Assembly: GCA_024743405.1 (NCBI GenBank)
Contig: JANSWP010000014.1
Span: 1-64,000, forward strand
Reading direction: 5' to 3'
DNA from: Bacteroidota bacterium
GTDB lineage: Bacteria; Bacteroidota; Bacteroidia; Chitinophagales; Saprospiraceae
DNA: 64,000 nt
Below the pieces are notes generated by a model. The model made no database searches. It had not been told where the DNA came from and worked only from the letters and a program-made list of their open reading frames with translations. A program made the position numbers and the translations under genes. Every line of letters begins with the position of its first letter. Within the stretch, counting starts at the first letter, position 1. Below are positions 1-9,256 of this stretch, piece by piece.

Positions 1-2
1 AT

Positions 3-115
3 TAGCATATGAAAAAATCTTTTTCCCTCCTACTTCGGCTATTTTAACTCCCGTACCTACGGGTACGAAACTCAAAATGAGCCTCGTCTGAGAAAAAAAT
101 CTAATTTTCATATAT
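3..115. repeat. Structured palindromic repeat, family 1, copy 1
   Basis: Imperfect outer inverted repeats (atatgaaaa-type at the left, ttttcatat at the right) enclose a 6-4-6 hairpin core at 52-67 (CGTACC, TACG, GGTACG). Read on the minus strand, the stretch beside the core (agacgaggc, then core, then gagttaaaa) matches the flanks of the cores near 1356, 13332, 34559 and 59560. The left end may be cut by the window edge. No other feature is seen before the first gene at 312. Confidence 0.6.
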
Positions 116-311
116 CCAATTCTTATTTCCGAACAAGTCTATTGTAAATTAAGTAGATTGCTTTTTTGAAGCAGGTGGTTTTTTGAGAGAACGAGGCGAA
201 AAAATCAGGAATAGCCATAGCTCTTGCTTATTTTTTCAACGATGTAATCTAAAAAAAGAAGCCTTCAACAGAGTAAGATATTTAGTTTACAGTGTACTAG
301 CACAAAAAACA

Positions 312-1226
312 ATGGAAATACAATTCTTCCTTGGCGAATTAATGAAAGATGAACTGACCATCATTGCCTTGCCTATCTTCTTTTTGGCAATATTGATTGA
401 GGTTATGGTGGCAAAGAAAAAGCACTTAGACCAATATTATGGTAAAGATAGTTTTGTGTCTTTTATGATGTTGGTATTTACAGGAATTGTAGAATTTTTA
501 CCAAAGTTATTTGCTTTTATTGCCTTTTATTATTTGCATGAAATTAGCCCATTGAAAGAGGTGGTGGGTAGGCAATGGTGGGCATGGGGAATGTTGTTTT
601 TTCTTGATGATTTCACTTATTATTGGTTTCATCGATTAAACCATGAAGTTCGATTGTTTTGGGCGGGTCATGTGCCTCATCATTCTTCTGTAAAATTAAA
701 TTTAGGGACTGCTTTACGGCAGGGAGTAGGAGAGCGACTACACAAATTTTTCTTTTGGATGTGGCTCCCATTATTGGGATTTGATCCATTGATGATGTTT
801 ACAATCATTAGTATTAATCTATTTTACCAATTTTGGGTGCATACAGAAATGGTTGGAAAACTGCCACAATTGATCGAATTAATATTCAATACGCCATCTC
901 ATCATAGGGTTCATCATGCGTCTAACATTCGATACCTAGATCGAAATCATGCAGGTGTGCTCATCATTTGGGATCGAATTTTTGGCACCTTTTCAGAAGA
1001 AAAAAACTTTGAACCTTGTCAATATGGACTTACCGAAAATATAAAAACCTATAATCCTTTAAAAGTTGCAACTCATGAATATGCTGCCATTTGGAGAGAT
1101 GTCAAGAGAGCTCAAAAATGGTCAGATAAACTGAAGTACATCTTCTTTGCTCCTGGTTGGAGCCATGATGGGGAGGATAAACGAGCAAAAACATTAAGAA
1201 GAAAAGTGGATTTGAGTAGGAACTAA
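312..1226 (+). CDS. Sterol desaturase / fatty acid hydroxylase family membrane protein
   Basis: Integral-membrane di-iron oxygenase of the fatty acid hydroxylase superfamily, expected to hydroxylate or desaturate a lipid. The sequence shows hydrophobic N-terminal segments and the three histidine clusters of the family in order: HRLNH, HVPHHSS and HRVHHASN. It is about 304 residues long, normal for bacterial members. The reading frame stays open upstream to a TTG at 183, but that extension is polar and unlike the family, so I start at the ATG at 312; an ATG at 342 is also possible. It stands alone, and the substrate cannot be told from sequence. Confidence 0.88.
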   Translation: MEIQFFLGELMKDELTIIALPIFFLAILIEVMVAKKKHLDQYYGKDSFVSFMMLVFTGIVEFLPKLFAFIAFYYLHEISPLKEVVGRQWWAWGMLFFLDDFTYYWFHRLNHEVRLFWAGHVPHHSSVKLNLGTALRQGVGERLHKFFFWMWLPLLGFDPLMMFTIISINLFYQFWVHTEMVGKLPQLIELIFNTPSHHRVHHASNIRYLDRNHAGVLIIWDRIFGTFSEEKNFEPCQYGLTENIKTYNPLKVATHEYAAIWRDVKRAQKWSDKLKYIFFAPGWSHDGEDKRAKTLRRKVDLSRN

Positions 1227-1280
1227 GTATTCATTCAAGCTAAAGCGGACGGATAATTTAGGTTAAAGAATAGACTTTAA

Positions 1281-1441
1281 GGAGGAGGAGGAAATAAATA
1301 AGCTACCCAAATTTTAGGGAGTTAATTTTTCTTTAGACGAGGCAAAAAACACAGACATACCCATAGGTATGGTGAGTATTTTTAACAATGCATAAAGGAA
1401 AAATAACAAGTAAAATGGGTAGGTTATATTTTTCCTCCTCC
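1281..1441. repeat. Structured palindromic repeat, family 1, copy 2
   Basis: Outer arms ggaggaggaaataaata and, on the opposite strand, ggaggaggaaaaatata, both followed by a version of acctaccca/gctaccca. The central hairpin at 1356-1371 is CATACC, CATA, GGTATG, followed by gtgagtatttttaac. It is clearly homologous to the copy at 59483-59642, both in the arms and in the inner aggcaaaaaacacagaca stretch. It fills most of the gene-free interval 1227-1553. Confidence 0.75.
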
Positions 1442-1553
1442 ATTATTCAAAAAAAAATAAAAAAAATGGAGTTGTAGGGTATCCTTTTTCAAACTCACCA
1501 AATAAAGCTTTTGTACTCCAAAAAACTTTAAACTTATTTAAAAAACAAAAGTC

Positions 1554-1943
1554 ATGAAAAATTCTTTCAAAATTTTTTTCGCCTTCTTTAGTTTCTTCTT
1601 CTTAACAGTCGCTTTATTCGCTCAAATAGAAGATACTTTGCCTCAAAATTATGAGGAGGCAATCAGTCAACAAGAGATGTTGTTTACGGATTATAATACC
1701 AAAATAGAAGATTTGAAAGCTAAGTATAGAGTGGATTTGACTGATTTTGAAAAAGAAGATTTGACAGATAAAATCTGGTTTTATCAATTATCTAGAGAGG
1801 TAGCTGAATTGAAAATCAAATTTTTGAAAAAAGAGGTGGATTATGCTGCAGGTACTTTAGTTAGACCTAACTATGAAAAAGCTGCAGTTGCCGTAACGGC
1901 CTTTAATACTAATGACCGAGAAGATAAAGAAGACCAAAATTAA
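1554..1943 (+). CDS. Small secreted protein of unknown function
   Basis: The 129-residue product starts with a clear signal peptide (basic MKNSFK, a phenylalanine-rich core, cleavage likely after LFAQ). The mature part is acidic and mostly helical, with a stretch at about residues 45-95 rich in Lys, Glu and Leu that could form a coiled coil. I recognise no family. The secretion signal and normal composition argue for a real gene. A very strong hairpin follows at 2026. Confidence 0.65.
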   Translation: MKNSFKIFFAFFSFFFLTVALFAQIEDTLPQNYEEAISQQEMLFTDYNTKIEDLKAKYRVDLTDFEKEDLTDKIWFYQLSREVAELKIKFLKKEVDYAAGTLVRPNYEKAAVAVTAFNTNDREDKEDQN

Positions 1944-2025
1944 ACCATATAAAATTATTAGCCTTTCATAAGGTGCCATATACACTTTCAATCGCTGATT
2001 TGCGGCATTGGCAAGAAAGAAAATG

Positions 2026-2074
2026 AAGTAAGCTCAAAAGATTATCTGAACCAGATAATCTTTTGAGCTTACTT
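2026..2074. terminator. 23-bp perfect hairpin, probable bidirectional terminator
   Basis: Positions 2026-2048 are perfectly complementary to 2052-2074 with an AAC loop. Only a weak T run follows (tttcgttt). It lies 83 bp after the small secreted protein gene in the interval 1944-2246, which otherwise holds nothing I recognise. The stem is unusually long for a simple terminator, so it could instead be a repeat unit. Confidence 0.5.
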
Positions 2075-2246
2075 TCGTTTGGCCTTGATTGAGATTTTTC
2101 CAAACGTCAAGGTCTAATAAAAAACTACATTAAAATTATTTATTCTTTTTGTGTTTCGAATTGGGGGTAAAAGTTATTTTAACAGTATTTAACAAAGAAG
2201 ATATACAGATGAGCAATTGTGTTAAATACCCTTGATTTTTGAGAAA

Positions 2247-3773
2247 ATGGAAAACAACCTTGAGTTTAGATCTTCGATTTTTAAATCAAAAACTCATACA
2301 CAAATAATAATTGGACTCAGTATCTTCCTCATCACAATGATTTACTTTTTGATGCACGGGCGGTATATTTTGCATCATGTGGATGACGCTTGGTTTGGTT
2401 CGAGGATTTACCATTTTTTTACGACTGGGTTTAATATAGATACGGTGTTTGATGCGCCTGAGGTTGTAGACAAGACCCAAATTTTCTATGTCTTTTTCAA
2501 TTCTCTTTATGGAAGTATCTTAGATTTTTTTGGCTGGAGTAAATCCAATGCTCACCTCATTTGTACTTTTTTTATGGCGCTGAGTGCACCAGTCTGGTAT
2601 TTCATTTTTCGAAAAATGAAATTCTCGTTCGAAGTTGCCCTTTTAATGGGGTTATCATTGATGTTGTTTCCAGTGTACTTTAAAGCTGCTAATCATGTCC
2701 GACCAGATTCGATGGCGTTTTTTCTAGGCTCATTGTCTTTGCTCCTATTTTTAAGTCGTTATTATTTGTTCTCCGGATTGATGTTGATGATTGCTTTTGA
2801 GTCACATTTGATGACCTGTACTTTTGGAGTTTACATGGTAACTTATGTGGGGTGTAACTGGGATGAATACTTTGGGGATAGAAAGAAATTCTTCCAAAAT
2901 GTGGGTTGGTTTGTCTTTGGAATATTGTTAGGACTCCTTTATTATTATTGGCTGAACAGGGATGTACTAACAATAGATAGAGTAACTAGCTTATTGATGG
3001 GACATCGAAATATGGGCGAACAAGAATTTTTCAAACACATATTCACGACCTATTTTGTACAAAAAAGATGGTATTTACACATTTGGGAGTTTTTTATGAT
3101 TGCTATTAGTTTGTATTTATATTTTAAACATAAACTTCACAAGAAGTTGCCTTTCATTGGCATATTAATCGGGGTCTTATTCTTGTCTACTATTATCTTG
3201 TCTCGACCGAATAAGAACTATATGATTTACTTTTTCCCCGCATTTCAAATGTTGATTTTTTATACTTTTGAACAAATCGGGAAGTTAAAAACGTTTGCAC
3301 AAATCTTGATTTTACTTTTTATTTTACAATATAGTTTTCGCTATTTTCAATACCACGATTTTGATTTAAGAGAAGTGATGGCACAAACGGAAATGAGTAT
3401 CCCTGATAAAACGATACCCGTGGTGGGTATTCCAGATAATTGGTTTCCTGCCCGGGAACACAAATTTTATCCGATTTATCGGTCAGTTGAAGGGTTTCCA
3501 AAAGAAGAATTAGATACCTTTTATCTGATTAGGAATGACTATAAATTTCAAGATTTAATAAGTGCTTTTTTAGAATCATGGCTAGCTGATATTGGATTGA
3601 TAAAAGATACCGTGGTGGAGAAGCGAAAACGTTTTTATGAGGATCATTTTCAATATTTTGAATCTAATTGTGATTGCGAAGAAATCAATCGATTTCATGG
3701 ATTCGAAGAAGATGATGTTGTGATTTATCGATGTGTAAAAAAACAAGGACAAAGGAGGAATAAGCTTATATAG
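2247..3773 (+). CDS. Multi-span membrane glycosyltransferase-like protein (GT-C fold)
   Basis: The 508-residue protein has about ten hydrophobic segments. The first external loop carries an acidic pair (HHVDDAWFG, about residue 45) placed as in GT-C glycosyltransferases such as the PMT/ArnT (GT39/GT83) group, which take sugars from polyprenyl carriers. A second loop has HVRPDSMAF. The C-terminal hundred or so residues are soluble and end with a Cys-Asp-Cys stretch. The frame is open back to a TTG at 2232, but the ATG at 2247 is the natural start. Its 3' end overlaps the convergent histidine kinase by 8 bp. Family assignment is by architecture; the donor and acceptor are unknown. Confidence 0.65.
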   Translation: MENNLEFRSSIFKSKTHTQIIIGLSIFLITMIYFLMHGRYILHHVDDAWFGSRIYHFFTTGFNIDTVFDAPEVVDKTQIFYVFFNSLYGSILDFFGWSKSNAHLICTFFMALSAPVWYFIFRKMKFSFEVALLMGLSLMLFPVYFKAANHVRPDSMAFFLGSLSLLLFLSRYYLFSGLMLMIAFESHLMTCTFGVYMVTYVGCNWDEYFGDRKKFFQNVGWFVFGILLGLLYYYWLNRDVLTIDRVTSLLMGHRNMGEQEFFKHIFTTYFVQKRWYLHIWEFFMIAISLYLYFKHKLHKKLPFIGILIGVLFLSTIILSRPNKNYMIYFFPAFQMLIFYTFEQIGKLKTFAQILILLFILQYSFRYFQYHDFDLREVMAQTEMSIPDKTIPVVGIPDNWFPAREHKFYPIYRSVEGFPKEELDTFYLIRNDYKFQDLISAFLESWLADIGLIKDTVVEKRKRFYEDHFQYFESNCDCEEINRFHGFEEDDVVIYRCVKKQGQRRNKLI

Positions 3774-5127
3774 GTAAAACAATAGTAAAGGTAGTTCCTT
3801 CGCCTAGCTTACTTTTCACTCGAATGTCTCCACCATGGGCTAACACGATTTGCTTGACATAAAAGAGACCTAGACCTAAACCTTTTACATTGTGAATGTT
3901 GCCAGATTCGACACGGAAAAATTTGTCAAAAATATGGTTTTGATTTTTTGCGTCCATCCCGATTCCGTTATCTTCAATTTCGATTGAAAATTCACTGTTA
4001 TTTAATTGAGTACGGACTTCGATTTTCGGATTTTCATTTGCATATTTGACGGCATTGTCCAATAGATTGAAGAGAATAGTTGTAAAGTGGAAGGTGTCGA
4101 TATTTAGTTCAACCTCCCTTTTTGAGTAACTTGAATTTAGCTCAATGTTAGACCCTTCTAGTTTCATCCTGAAATCTTTAATTCGATTTTCTAAGAACTC
4201 ATGGATCAATACTTTTTCTTTTTGTAATTGAAGATCTTTAGAGACGATTCGTGTTTCAATGACTTGATCCAATAATAATTGAAGCCTATTTTTTTGTCGT
4301 TGAATGACATCTAATAGGGTCGCAATGCCTGAGGGTTTTGATTGGATTTTTGGATTCCGGAGGTTTTCAGTTGCTAAATGAATGGTCGCAAGTGGCGTTT
4401 TAAATTCGTGTGTAATATTGTTTATAAAATCTGTTTTTAAATCAGATAATCGTTTTTGGCGAATTAAGGAACGAAGCGTAAAAAGAAAAATGCTGACGAC
4501 CCCCAAAATACTCATACCTGCTAAAATTAAAAGTACCCACATTCTTTGAAAAACAATTTGACGTTGAGCCGGTACATCAAGGAATATGGTCATTCCAATT
4601 AAATAGTCTTGCCGACTTTGAGTAAAACTATGCACTGGAAAAGCATGGTTCAATTCTAATAAGTCACCCGAGACTTTATAATCCATCATCACAGTATCAA
4701 ATAGGAAAGTATTGATGGGTTTGCCTAAGTCATTTAAGCCTAAATAAGTCAAGACAGCAGCATGTTCAAAATCTCCAGAAAAGCCTTTTTGAGGTAGTTC
4801 TTCCTTTAACCAAGAGGCATAAAAATCTTTAGTTTTTACACCATTTACAAATTCATCTAAGAGCGCTTTTCCAGTGAATTGTTCTTTGTTTTTATAGGTT
4901 TTAGCTAGGTTTTCAGCATATTGAAATAGTGTGTTGAATTGTTCATCCGTCACATAATGTGGATCCAAAATATCTTTTACTGCCAAGGTTAACTCATCTT
5001 CAAATTGTCTATTTTGATACTTGAAGGTAGTACTGATAAGGTACCATTGAATGGCTAAAAGCAGGAATACTGCCAATAGCGAAATGCCTATTAACAATGG
5101 TATATTGAGTTTTTTTATCACACACAA
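3766..5127 (-). CDS. Sensor histidine kinase, orphan
   Basis: Membrane sensor kinase of a two-component system. Domains in order: TM1 at about 8-30, an extracytoplasmic sensor of roughly 160 residues, TM2 at about 196-217, a HisKA domain with phosphoacceptor His240 (NNITHEFKTPL), and a HATPase domain with N box (NLLDNAVKYA), G1 (EDNGIGMD) and G2 (KGLGLGLFYVKQ). No HAMP domain is evident, and no response regulator gene is adjacent. The start is not ATG: the longest form begins at TTG (5127), with an in-frame GTG two codons later. The upstream region carries tandem 11-bp repeats that look like the operator of an OmpR/PhoB-type regulator, suggesting autoregulation. The sequence is reminiscent of RprX-type Bacteroidota kinases. 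Confidence 0.9.
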   Translation of the reverse strand: MCVIKKLNIPLLIGISLLAVFLLLAIQWYLISTTFKYQNRQFEDELTLAVKDILDPHYVTDEQFNTLFQYAENLAKTYKNKEQFTGKALLDEFVNGVKTKDFYASWLKEELPQKGFSGDFEHAAVLTYLGLNDLGKPINTFLFDTVMMDYKVSGDLLELNHAFPVHSFTQSRQDYLIGMTIFLDVPAQRQIVFQRMWVLLILAGMSILGVVSIFLFTLRSLIRQKRLSDLKTDFINNITHEFKTPLATIHLATENLRNPKIQSKPSGIATLLDVIQRQKNRLQLLLDQVIETRIVSKDLQLQKEKVLIHEFLENRIKDFRMKLEGSNIELNSSYSKREVELNIDTFHFTTILFNLLDNAVKYANENPKIEVRTQLNNSEFSIEIEDNGIGMDAKNQNHIFDKFFRVESGNIHNVKGLGLGLFYVKQIVLAHGGDIRVKSKLGEGTTFTIVLPI

Positions 5128-5156
5128 ATGTAAGTTTCAAAACTGTTAATTAAACC

Positions 5157-5236
5157 ATTAACCCGCTATTAACGGAGCATTAACGAAAGAAAATGTGCTT
5201 TGCACCTAACTTTGCAATCGTTAAGAATTAGTTAAC
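5157..5236. promoter_or_regulatory. Tandem 11-bp direct repeats, putative response-regulator operator
   Basis: ATTAAC occurs at 5157, 5168 and 5179, spaced exactly 11 bp, and GTTAAG/GTTAAC at 5220 and 5231, again 11 bp apart. Direct hexamers at 11-bp spacing are the usual site geometry of OmpR/PhoB-family regulators. The array lies between the divergent histidine kinase and the DUF2807 gene. A TAACTTTG element at 5207-5214 between the two clusters fits the Bacteroidota -7 box (TAnnTTTG). The pattern is seen directly; the regulator is inferred. Confidence 0.55.
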
Positions 5237-5341
5237 GCCGAATGGTTGAATCTTAGGGAAGTGTGAAAAAAAAATTACAAATCTCTAAAATCTACCACTG
5301 TTTAATACACTGTATTTAATCACCTACTAAATTTTTTTATT

Positions 5342-6040
5342 ATGAAAAAGTCTTTAATTCTTCTTTTCGCTTGCGTTTTAAGTTTAAGTGTTTTTGGTCA
5401 AAAAACTTATGATTTAGCATCTTTCAAAGCTATTTCAAATGAAACTTCAGCTGATGTAAACATCAAATTAGGATCCACTCAAAGTGTAACTGCTAGAGGT
5501 TCTTCTTCTGCATTGGATAGATTAAGATTAGAAGTAGAGAGAGGTAGTTTGAAAATAAAATCTAAGAAAGGAGCTAATAACTGGAAAAGCGATGATAAAA
5601 TCACTATTAATATAACAATGACAGATCTGACTGCGCTTGCAAATAGTGGCTCTGGTGATATTATGCTTTCAGGTGACTATGATATGTCTACGTTTGCTAT
5701 TTCCAATAGCGGCTCCGGCGATTTACTATGCAAGGGTAGTATCAATACCAATCAACTTTCTATTTCTAATAGTGGTTCTGGCGATATGCAACTTGCTGGA
5801 AGATCAGATAGAGTATCTATTGCCAACTCAGGTTCTGGAGATATAGGTATGGCTCGAATGTCTTCAGGTGAAGCTTCTGTAGTTAATTCTGGCTCTGGAG
5901 ATATTGAGATAAAATGTAATGGAAAATTGTCAGCGGTTAATACTGGGAGTGGAGATATTGGAGTTGGAGGAAGTCCAACAAAAAAATCTATCGTCAATAC
6001 AGGCTCTGGAGACATCACTTACGGAAAAGGACAAGAATAA
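5342..6040 (+). CDS. Secreted DUF2807 (head GIN domain) beta-helix protein
   Basis: The 232-residue exported protein has a signal peptide (MKKSLILLFACVLSLSVFGQ) and a DUF2807 domain. About seven NSGSGDI/NTGSGDI motifs recur roughly every 18-20 residues from about residue 100 to the end, as expected for a right-handed beta-helix. DUF2807 proteins are common in Bacteroidota envelopes, but their function is not established. It is divergently transcribed from a histidine kinase across a probable operator, so it may be a target of that system. A good terminator follows. Confidence 0.85.
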   Translation: MKKSLILLFACVLSLSVFGQKTYDLASFKAISNETSADVNIKLGSTQSVTARGSSSALDRLRLEVERGSLKIKSKKGANNWKSDDKITINITMTDLTALANSGSGDIMLSGDYDMSTFAISNSGSGDLLCKGSINTNQLSISNSGSGDMQLAGRSDRVSIANSGSGDIGMARMSSGEASVVNSGSGDIEIKCNGKLSAVNTGSGDIGVGGSPTKKSIVNTGSGDITYGKGQE

Positions 6041-6115
6041 ATTTAAAATCGCCAGTTAGCTGGCATAAGTTCTCAATAGGAAATCACCAAATAAAGAAAT
6101 CACTCGACATTTTGG

Positions 6116-6153
6116 GGCTCAATGGGCATGCTGCTCATTGAGCCTTATTTTTT
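6116..6153 (+). terminator. Intrinsic terminator after the DUF2807 gene
   Basis: GGCTCAATG at 6116-6124 pairs with CATTGAGCC at 6136-6144 and is followed by a T-rich run (ttatttttttt). Nothing else is recognisable in the interval 6041-6347. Confidence 0.8.
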
Positions 6154-6347
6154 TGTTGGTATTGGTTGGAAAAAACTAAACCTCAATTTGTCTTATTTCA
6201 ACAATTAACCCAATATTTGCAGCTTGAATTTCAGTTGGTTCATTTTAGCCAACCCTTGGCAGTCAAAACCTTTTGCTGTCAAAAGTATTACGAATTAGAA
6301 GGTATTTTAATTCTTAATACAAAAATCGTAAACCGAAAATCAAAAAG

Positions 6348-7574
6348 ATGAGTATTGTTGAAATGAAAGTCCCCGTAATTGGGGAATCAGTTACGGAAGT
6401 CACCCTTTCTCAATGGCTCAAAGGCAATGGAGAATATGTGAATTTGGACGAGCCGATTTGTGAATTTGAATCAGATAAAGCAACCCTCGAATTTCCAGCT
6501 GAAGCTGCTGGTCTATTAATTCATGTCGCGGCTGAAGAGGATGATTTGGAAATTGGCGCTTTGGTTGCTAAAATTGATACTAGTGCAGTTAAGCCTGAAG
6601 GAGCGTCTTCTAAAACAGAAGAACCTGTGGAAACAAAACCAGAGGCTGTTGTTGAGCCTGCAAAATCTGCAACTTATGCGACGGGACACCCTTCGCCAGC
6701 TGCCTCAAAAATATTGGCTGAGAAAAACATAAGTGCTGCCGACGTCGATGGCTCAGGAAAAGATGGTCGAATTACTAAAGAAGATGCCATGAAGGCGGCT
6801 CCTAAAGCCACCACTCCCGCTCCAAAACCGGAAAAATCGGTTGAGGTGGCAACGATTCCGGCGACTTCATTCAGTAGAGAAACGAAGCGAAAGAAGATGA
6901 GTCGTATGCGCCGAACGATTGCAACTAGACTGGTTTCTGCTAAAAATAATACGGCAATGTTGACCACTTTTAATGAAGTGGATTTGACAGAAATAATGGC
7001 TTTGAGAAAAAAATACCAAGAACGTTTTGTCGAGAAGTATGGTATAAAATTAGGCTTCATGTCATTGTTTGCGAAAGCCTGCGCAAAAACGTTACTTGAG
7101 ATGCCCGATGTCAATGCTCAAATTGATGGGACAGAGTTGATTTATCATGATTATGCAGATATTTCGATTGCAATATCGACACCCAATGGATTAGTGGTGC
7201 CACCAGTGAAAAATGTGGAGTCTTTAAATTATGCGGAGATTGAACGTGCCATTAAAGGATTGGCGGTCAAAGCTCGAAATGGTGACTTAACGCTAGACGA
7301 AATGTCTGGAGGGACTTTTACCATCACAAACGGTGGAATTTTTGGTTCTATGATGAGTACGCCTATTCTCAATGAGCCACAAAGTGCGATTTTGGGAATG
7401 CATACGATTCAACAAAGACCAGTCGCTGTAAATGGTCAAGTAGAAATTCGACCAATGATGTATTTGGCACTTTCTTATGACCACCGAGTGATTGACGGTA
7501 GTACTTCCGTTACTTTTTTGGTAAAAGTCAAAAAATTATTGGAAGACCCAATTTCTTTGTTGCTTGACCTTTAA
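6348..7574 (+). CDS. sucB: Dihydrolipoyllysine-residue succinyltransferase, E2 of 2-oxoglutarate dehydrogenase
   Basis: Transfers succinyl groups from lipoamide to CoA in the TCA cycle. Domains: N-terminal lipoyl domain (1-75) with the lipoylated Lys44 in ESDKAT; an Ala/Pro/Glu linker; a peripheral subunit-binding domain at about 105-145 ([15 protein letters not shown], then [12 protein letters not shown]); and the C-terminal catalytic domain with the active-site motif SYDHRVIDG (His379, Asp383). Length (408) and the single lipoyl domain are typical of the SucB type rather than pyruvate E2. No sucA gene is adjacent in this window, so the E1 component must be encoded elsewhere. Confidence 0.95.
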   Translation: MSIVEMKVPVIGESVTEVTLSQWLKGNGEYVNLDEPICEFESDKATLEFPAEAAGLLIHVAAEEDDLEIGALVAKIDTSAVKPEGASSKTEEPVETKPEAVVEPAKSATYATGHPSPAASKILAEKNISAADVDGSGKDGRITKEDAMKAAPKATTPAPKPEKSVEVATIPATSFSRETKRKKMSRMRRTIATRLVSAKNNTAMLTTFNEVDLTEIMALRKKYQERFVEKYGIKLGFMSLFAKACAKTLLEMPDVNAQIDGTELIYHDYADISIAISTPNGLVVPPVKNVESLNYAEIERAIKGLAVKARNGDLTLDEMSGGTFTITNGGIFGSMMSTPILNEPQSAILGMHTIQQRPVAVNGQVEIRPMMYLALSYDHRVIDGSTSVTFLVKVKKLLEDPISLLLDL

Positions 7575-7669
7575 TAGAGTTTGAAAAATTAATAAGTGAT
7601 GGAGAGATTGAAGTTAAGTAATTCAATCTCTCTATTCACAATGGCTCAATCTCTAAATCATCATAGCCT

Positions 7670-8227
7670 ATGACACTACGCGATTTTTTTCAACTCTGTG
7701 CAGATAATCCTATTATCATATTTGCTTTTTTTCTTCTAGTTCCATTCACTGCTTTATTGGCCGGTATTCTCGGGAAAGGAGAAGGACATATTACCCCTTG
7801 GAAATACCTTTATTCTACCTTACTTTACCTAGTTTGTGTACCTGGTATTTTCGCTATTACATTGAATATTTATATGTTTTTATTTGAGCGGGGTGGGAGT
7901 GTCATGGATATGAACCTTTATACGCAGGTTTTACCTATTTTATCGATGGTGGCAACGATCCTTTTGGTAAGAAAAAATGTGAGTTTGGAATTAATCCCTG
8001 GATTTGATAAAATCGGGGGTCTATTTATGATGATTGCAGCGGCTTTGCTCGTTATGTGGGTCTTTGATCGAACCCATATTTGGATGGTGACTCAAATGCC
8101 TTTTGGCTATGCAATTTGCATTTTTGGTGGTTTACTTTTGGCAATTAGGTTTGGATGGAGCCGAGTGCTAGGTGGTTCAAAACCAATTTCGCAAGAGGTG
8201 GAGAATACAGAAGATTGGTTTAAATAA
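7670..8227 (+). CDS. Conserved-looking membrane protein of unknown function
   Basis: The 185-residue protein has about five hydrophobic segments (residues 15-35, 45-75, 87-102, 115-133 and 143-160) and a short polar C-terminus. I recognise no family or catalytic motif. It begins 95 bp after sucB on the same strand and could be co-transcribed with it. A strong terminator closes the unit. Confidence 0.7.
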   Translation: MTLRDFFQLCADNPIIIFAFFLLVPFTALLAGILGKGEGHITPWKYLYSTLLYLVCVPGIFAITLNIYMFLFERGGSVMDMNLYTQVLPILSMVATILLVRKNVSLELIPGFDKIGGLFMMIAAALLVMWVFDRTHIWMVTQMPFGYAICIFGGLLLAIRFGWSRVLGGSKPISQEVENTEDWFK

Positions 8228-8231
8228 GAGC

Positions 8232-8277
8232 GGAGATGTGTGATTGTCAATTTAATAATCACACATCTCCTTCGCTT
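8232..8277. terminator. Bidirectional terminator between convergent genes
   Basis: GGAGATGTGTGATT at 8232-8245 pairs perfectly with AATCACACATCTCC at 8257-8270 and is followed by ttcgctttt. It sits between the plus-strand membrane protein and the minus-strand CFFCG protein. Confidence 0.75.
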
Positions 8278-8283
8278 TTACGT

Positions 8284-8733
8284 TTACTCAGTTACCAATT
8301 TTGCATCTGAAAGCGCATATAGTAATCGATTGATATCGTCAGCATTCAAACTTAATTTTCCGGTCAAGGTTATTGCTTCCGCGGTATATTGAATCGCTTC
8401 ATCCGCAACCACCTCCATTACCGTTTCCGGACCTGCTCCTCCACAGAAAAAGCACATTGCATAAGGGTAAGCAGAGAAAATGAATTCTTTGTGCCCTTTG
8501 TAGCCTTCCACCGGAATGATGTATCCTTTTACCGTGACTTCCTTTCCTTCCAAGTTTTGAACATTTTCACTAAAAACAGGGACATCGATTTTGAAGCCCA
8601 ACATTTCGTCATATTCTTTTCTGAAAGTAATTTTAGAAAGTGTTTTCCAAAGGTTTTCTGTCTGGGCGAATGCTTCGTGAGAGACAGCTGTGAATGCGAA
8701 AATAGTTACTAAAACAACGAATGTCTTTTTCAT
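8284..8733 (-). CDS. Secreted CFFCG-motif protein, paralogue B
   Basis: The 149-residue exported protein has a signal peptide cleaving near AFAQ. The mature part shows a small OB-like region (VTVKGYIIPVEG), then SAYPYAMCFFCGGAGPET and a C-terminal beta-rich part. The CFFCGxAGPE motif with its two cysteines could bind metal or form a disulfide. It resembles DUF3299-like secreted proteins, but I cannot assign a function. It lies 67 bp downstream of a paralogue (8801-9256) that shares the central motif, so the two are a tandem duplication and probably one operon. Confidence 0.75.
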   Translation of the reverse strand: MKKTFVVLVTIFAFTAVSHEAFAQTENLWKTLSKITFRKEYDEMLGFKIDVPVFSENVQNLEGKEVTVKGYIIPVEGYKGHKEFIFSAYPYAMCFFCGGAGPETVMEVVADEAIQYTAEAITLTGKLSLNADDINRLLYALSDAKLVTE

Positions 8734-8800
8734 TTTTATGATTTGTTGTGATGGTTTTCAATTAATAAATTCAAAAAACAAGGGATTTTATTTTGACTGG

Positions 8801-9256
8801 TTACTCTACCAATTCCCCAAACTCCAATTGATACATAATATCATCCAATTTGTTGGGTAAAAATTTGAATTTCCCTTTAATAGTAATGGATTTTTCTGAG
8901 TATTCGACTTTTTTATTGTCTTTCATGAATACCTCTATGACGGATTCCGGACCTGCTTTTCCACAAAAAAAACAACTCGCAAAAGGATAAGCAGAAAACA
9001 TAAAATGATTTTGAGCTTTCTGCCCTGTCAGCGGGATTATATATCCCTTTACTTCAATTTCTTCCCCTACCAAAGCTTCAATTAGCGGCAAAAACCTCCC
9101 TTTCCCAGCCTGAGCGCCTATTCCATCACTTTGAGCATACTGTCGCTCATATTTCATCATCGCCAGTGTGCTCCAAACATTTTTCTTGGTTTGTGCAATG
9201 CTACTTTCAAGAAACAAAAAAGAGAGAAGTAGAAACACTGGGATTATTTTAGACAT
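8801..9256 (-). CDS. Secreted CFFCG-motif protein, paralogue A
   Basis: The 151-residue exported protein has a signal peptide (cleavage near SIAQ), the segment EVKGYIIPLTG, and the motif SAYPFASCFFCGKAGPES. It is the first gene of a tandem pair with the gene at 8284-8733. Between the two, the order and spacing of all elements is kept while the N-terminal mature region differs. Such proteins may act in envelope metal handling or redox chemistry, but that is only inference from the cysteine pair. Confidence 0.75.
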   Translation of the reverse strand: MSKIIPVFLLLSFLFLESSIAQTKKNVWSTLAMMKYERQYAQSDGIGAQAGKGRFLPLIEALVGEEIEVKGYIIPLTGQKAQNHFMFSAYPFASCFFCGKAGPESVIEVFMKDNKKVEYSEKSITIKGKFKFLPNKLDDIMYQLEFGELVE

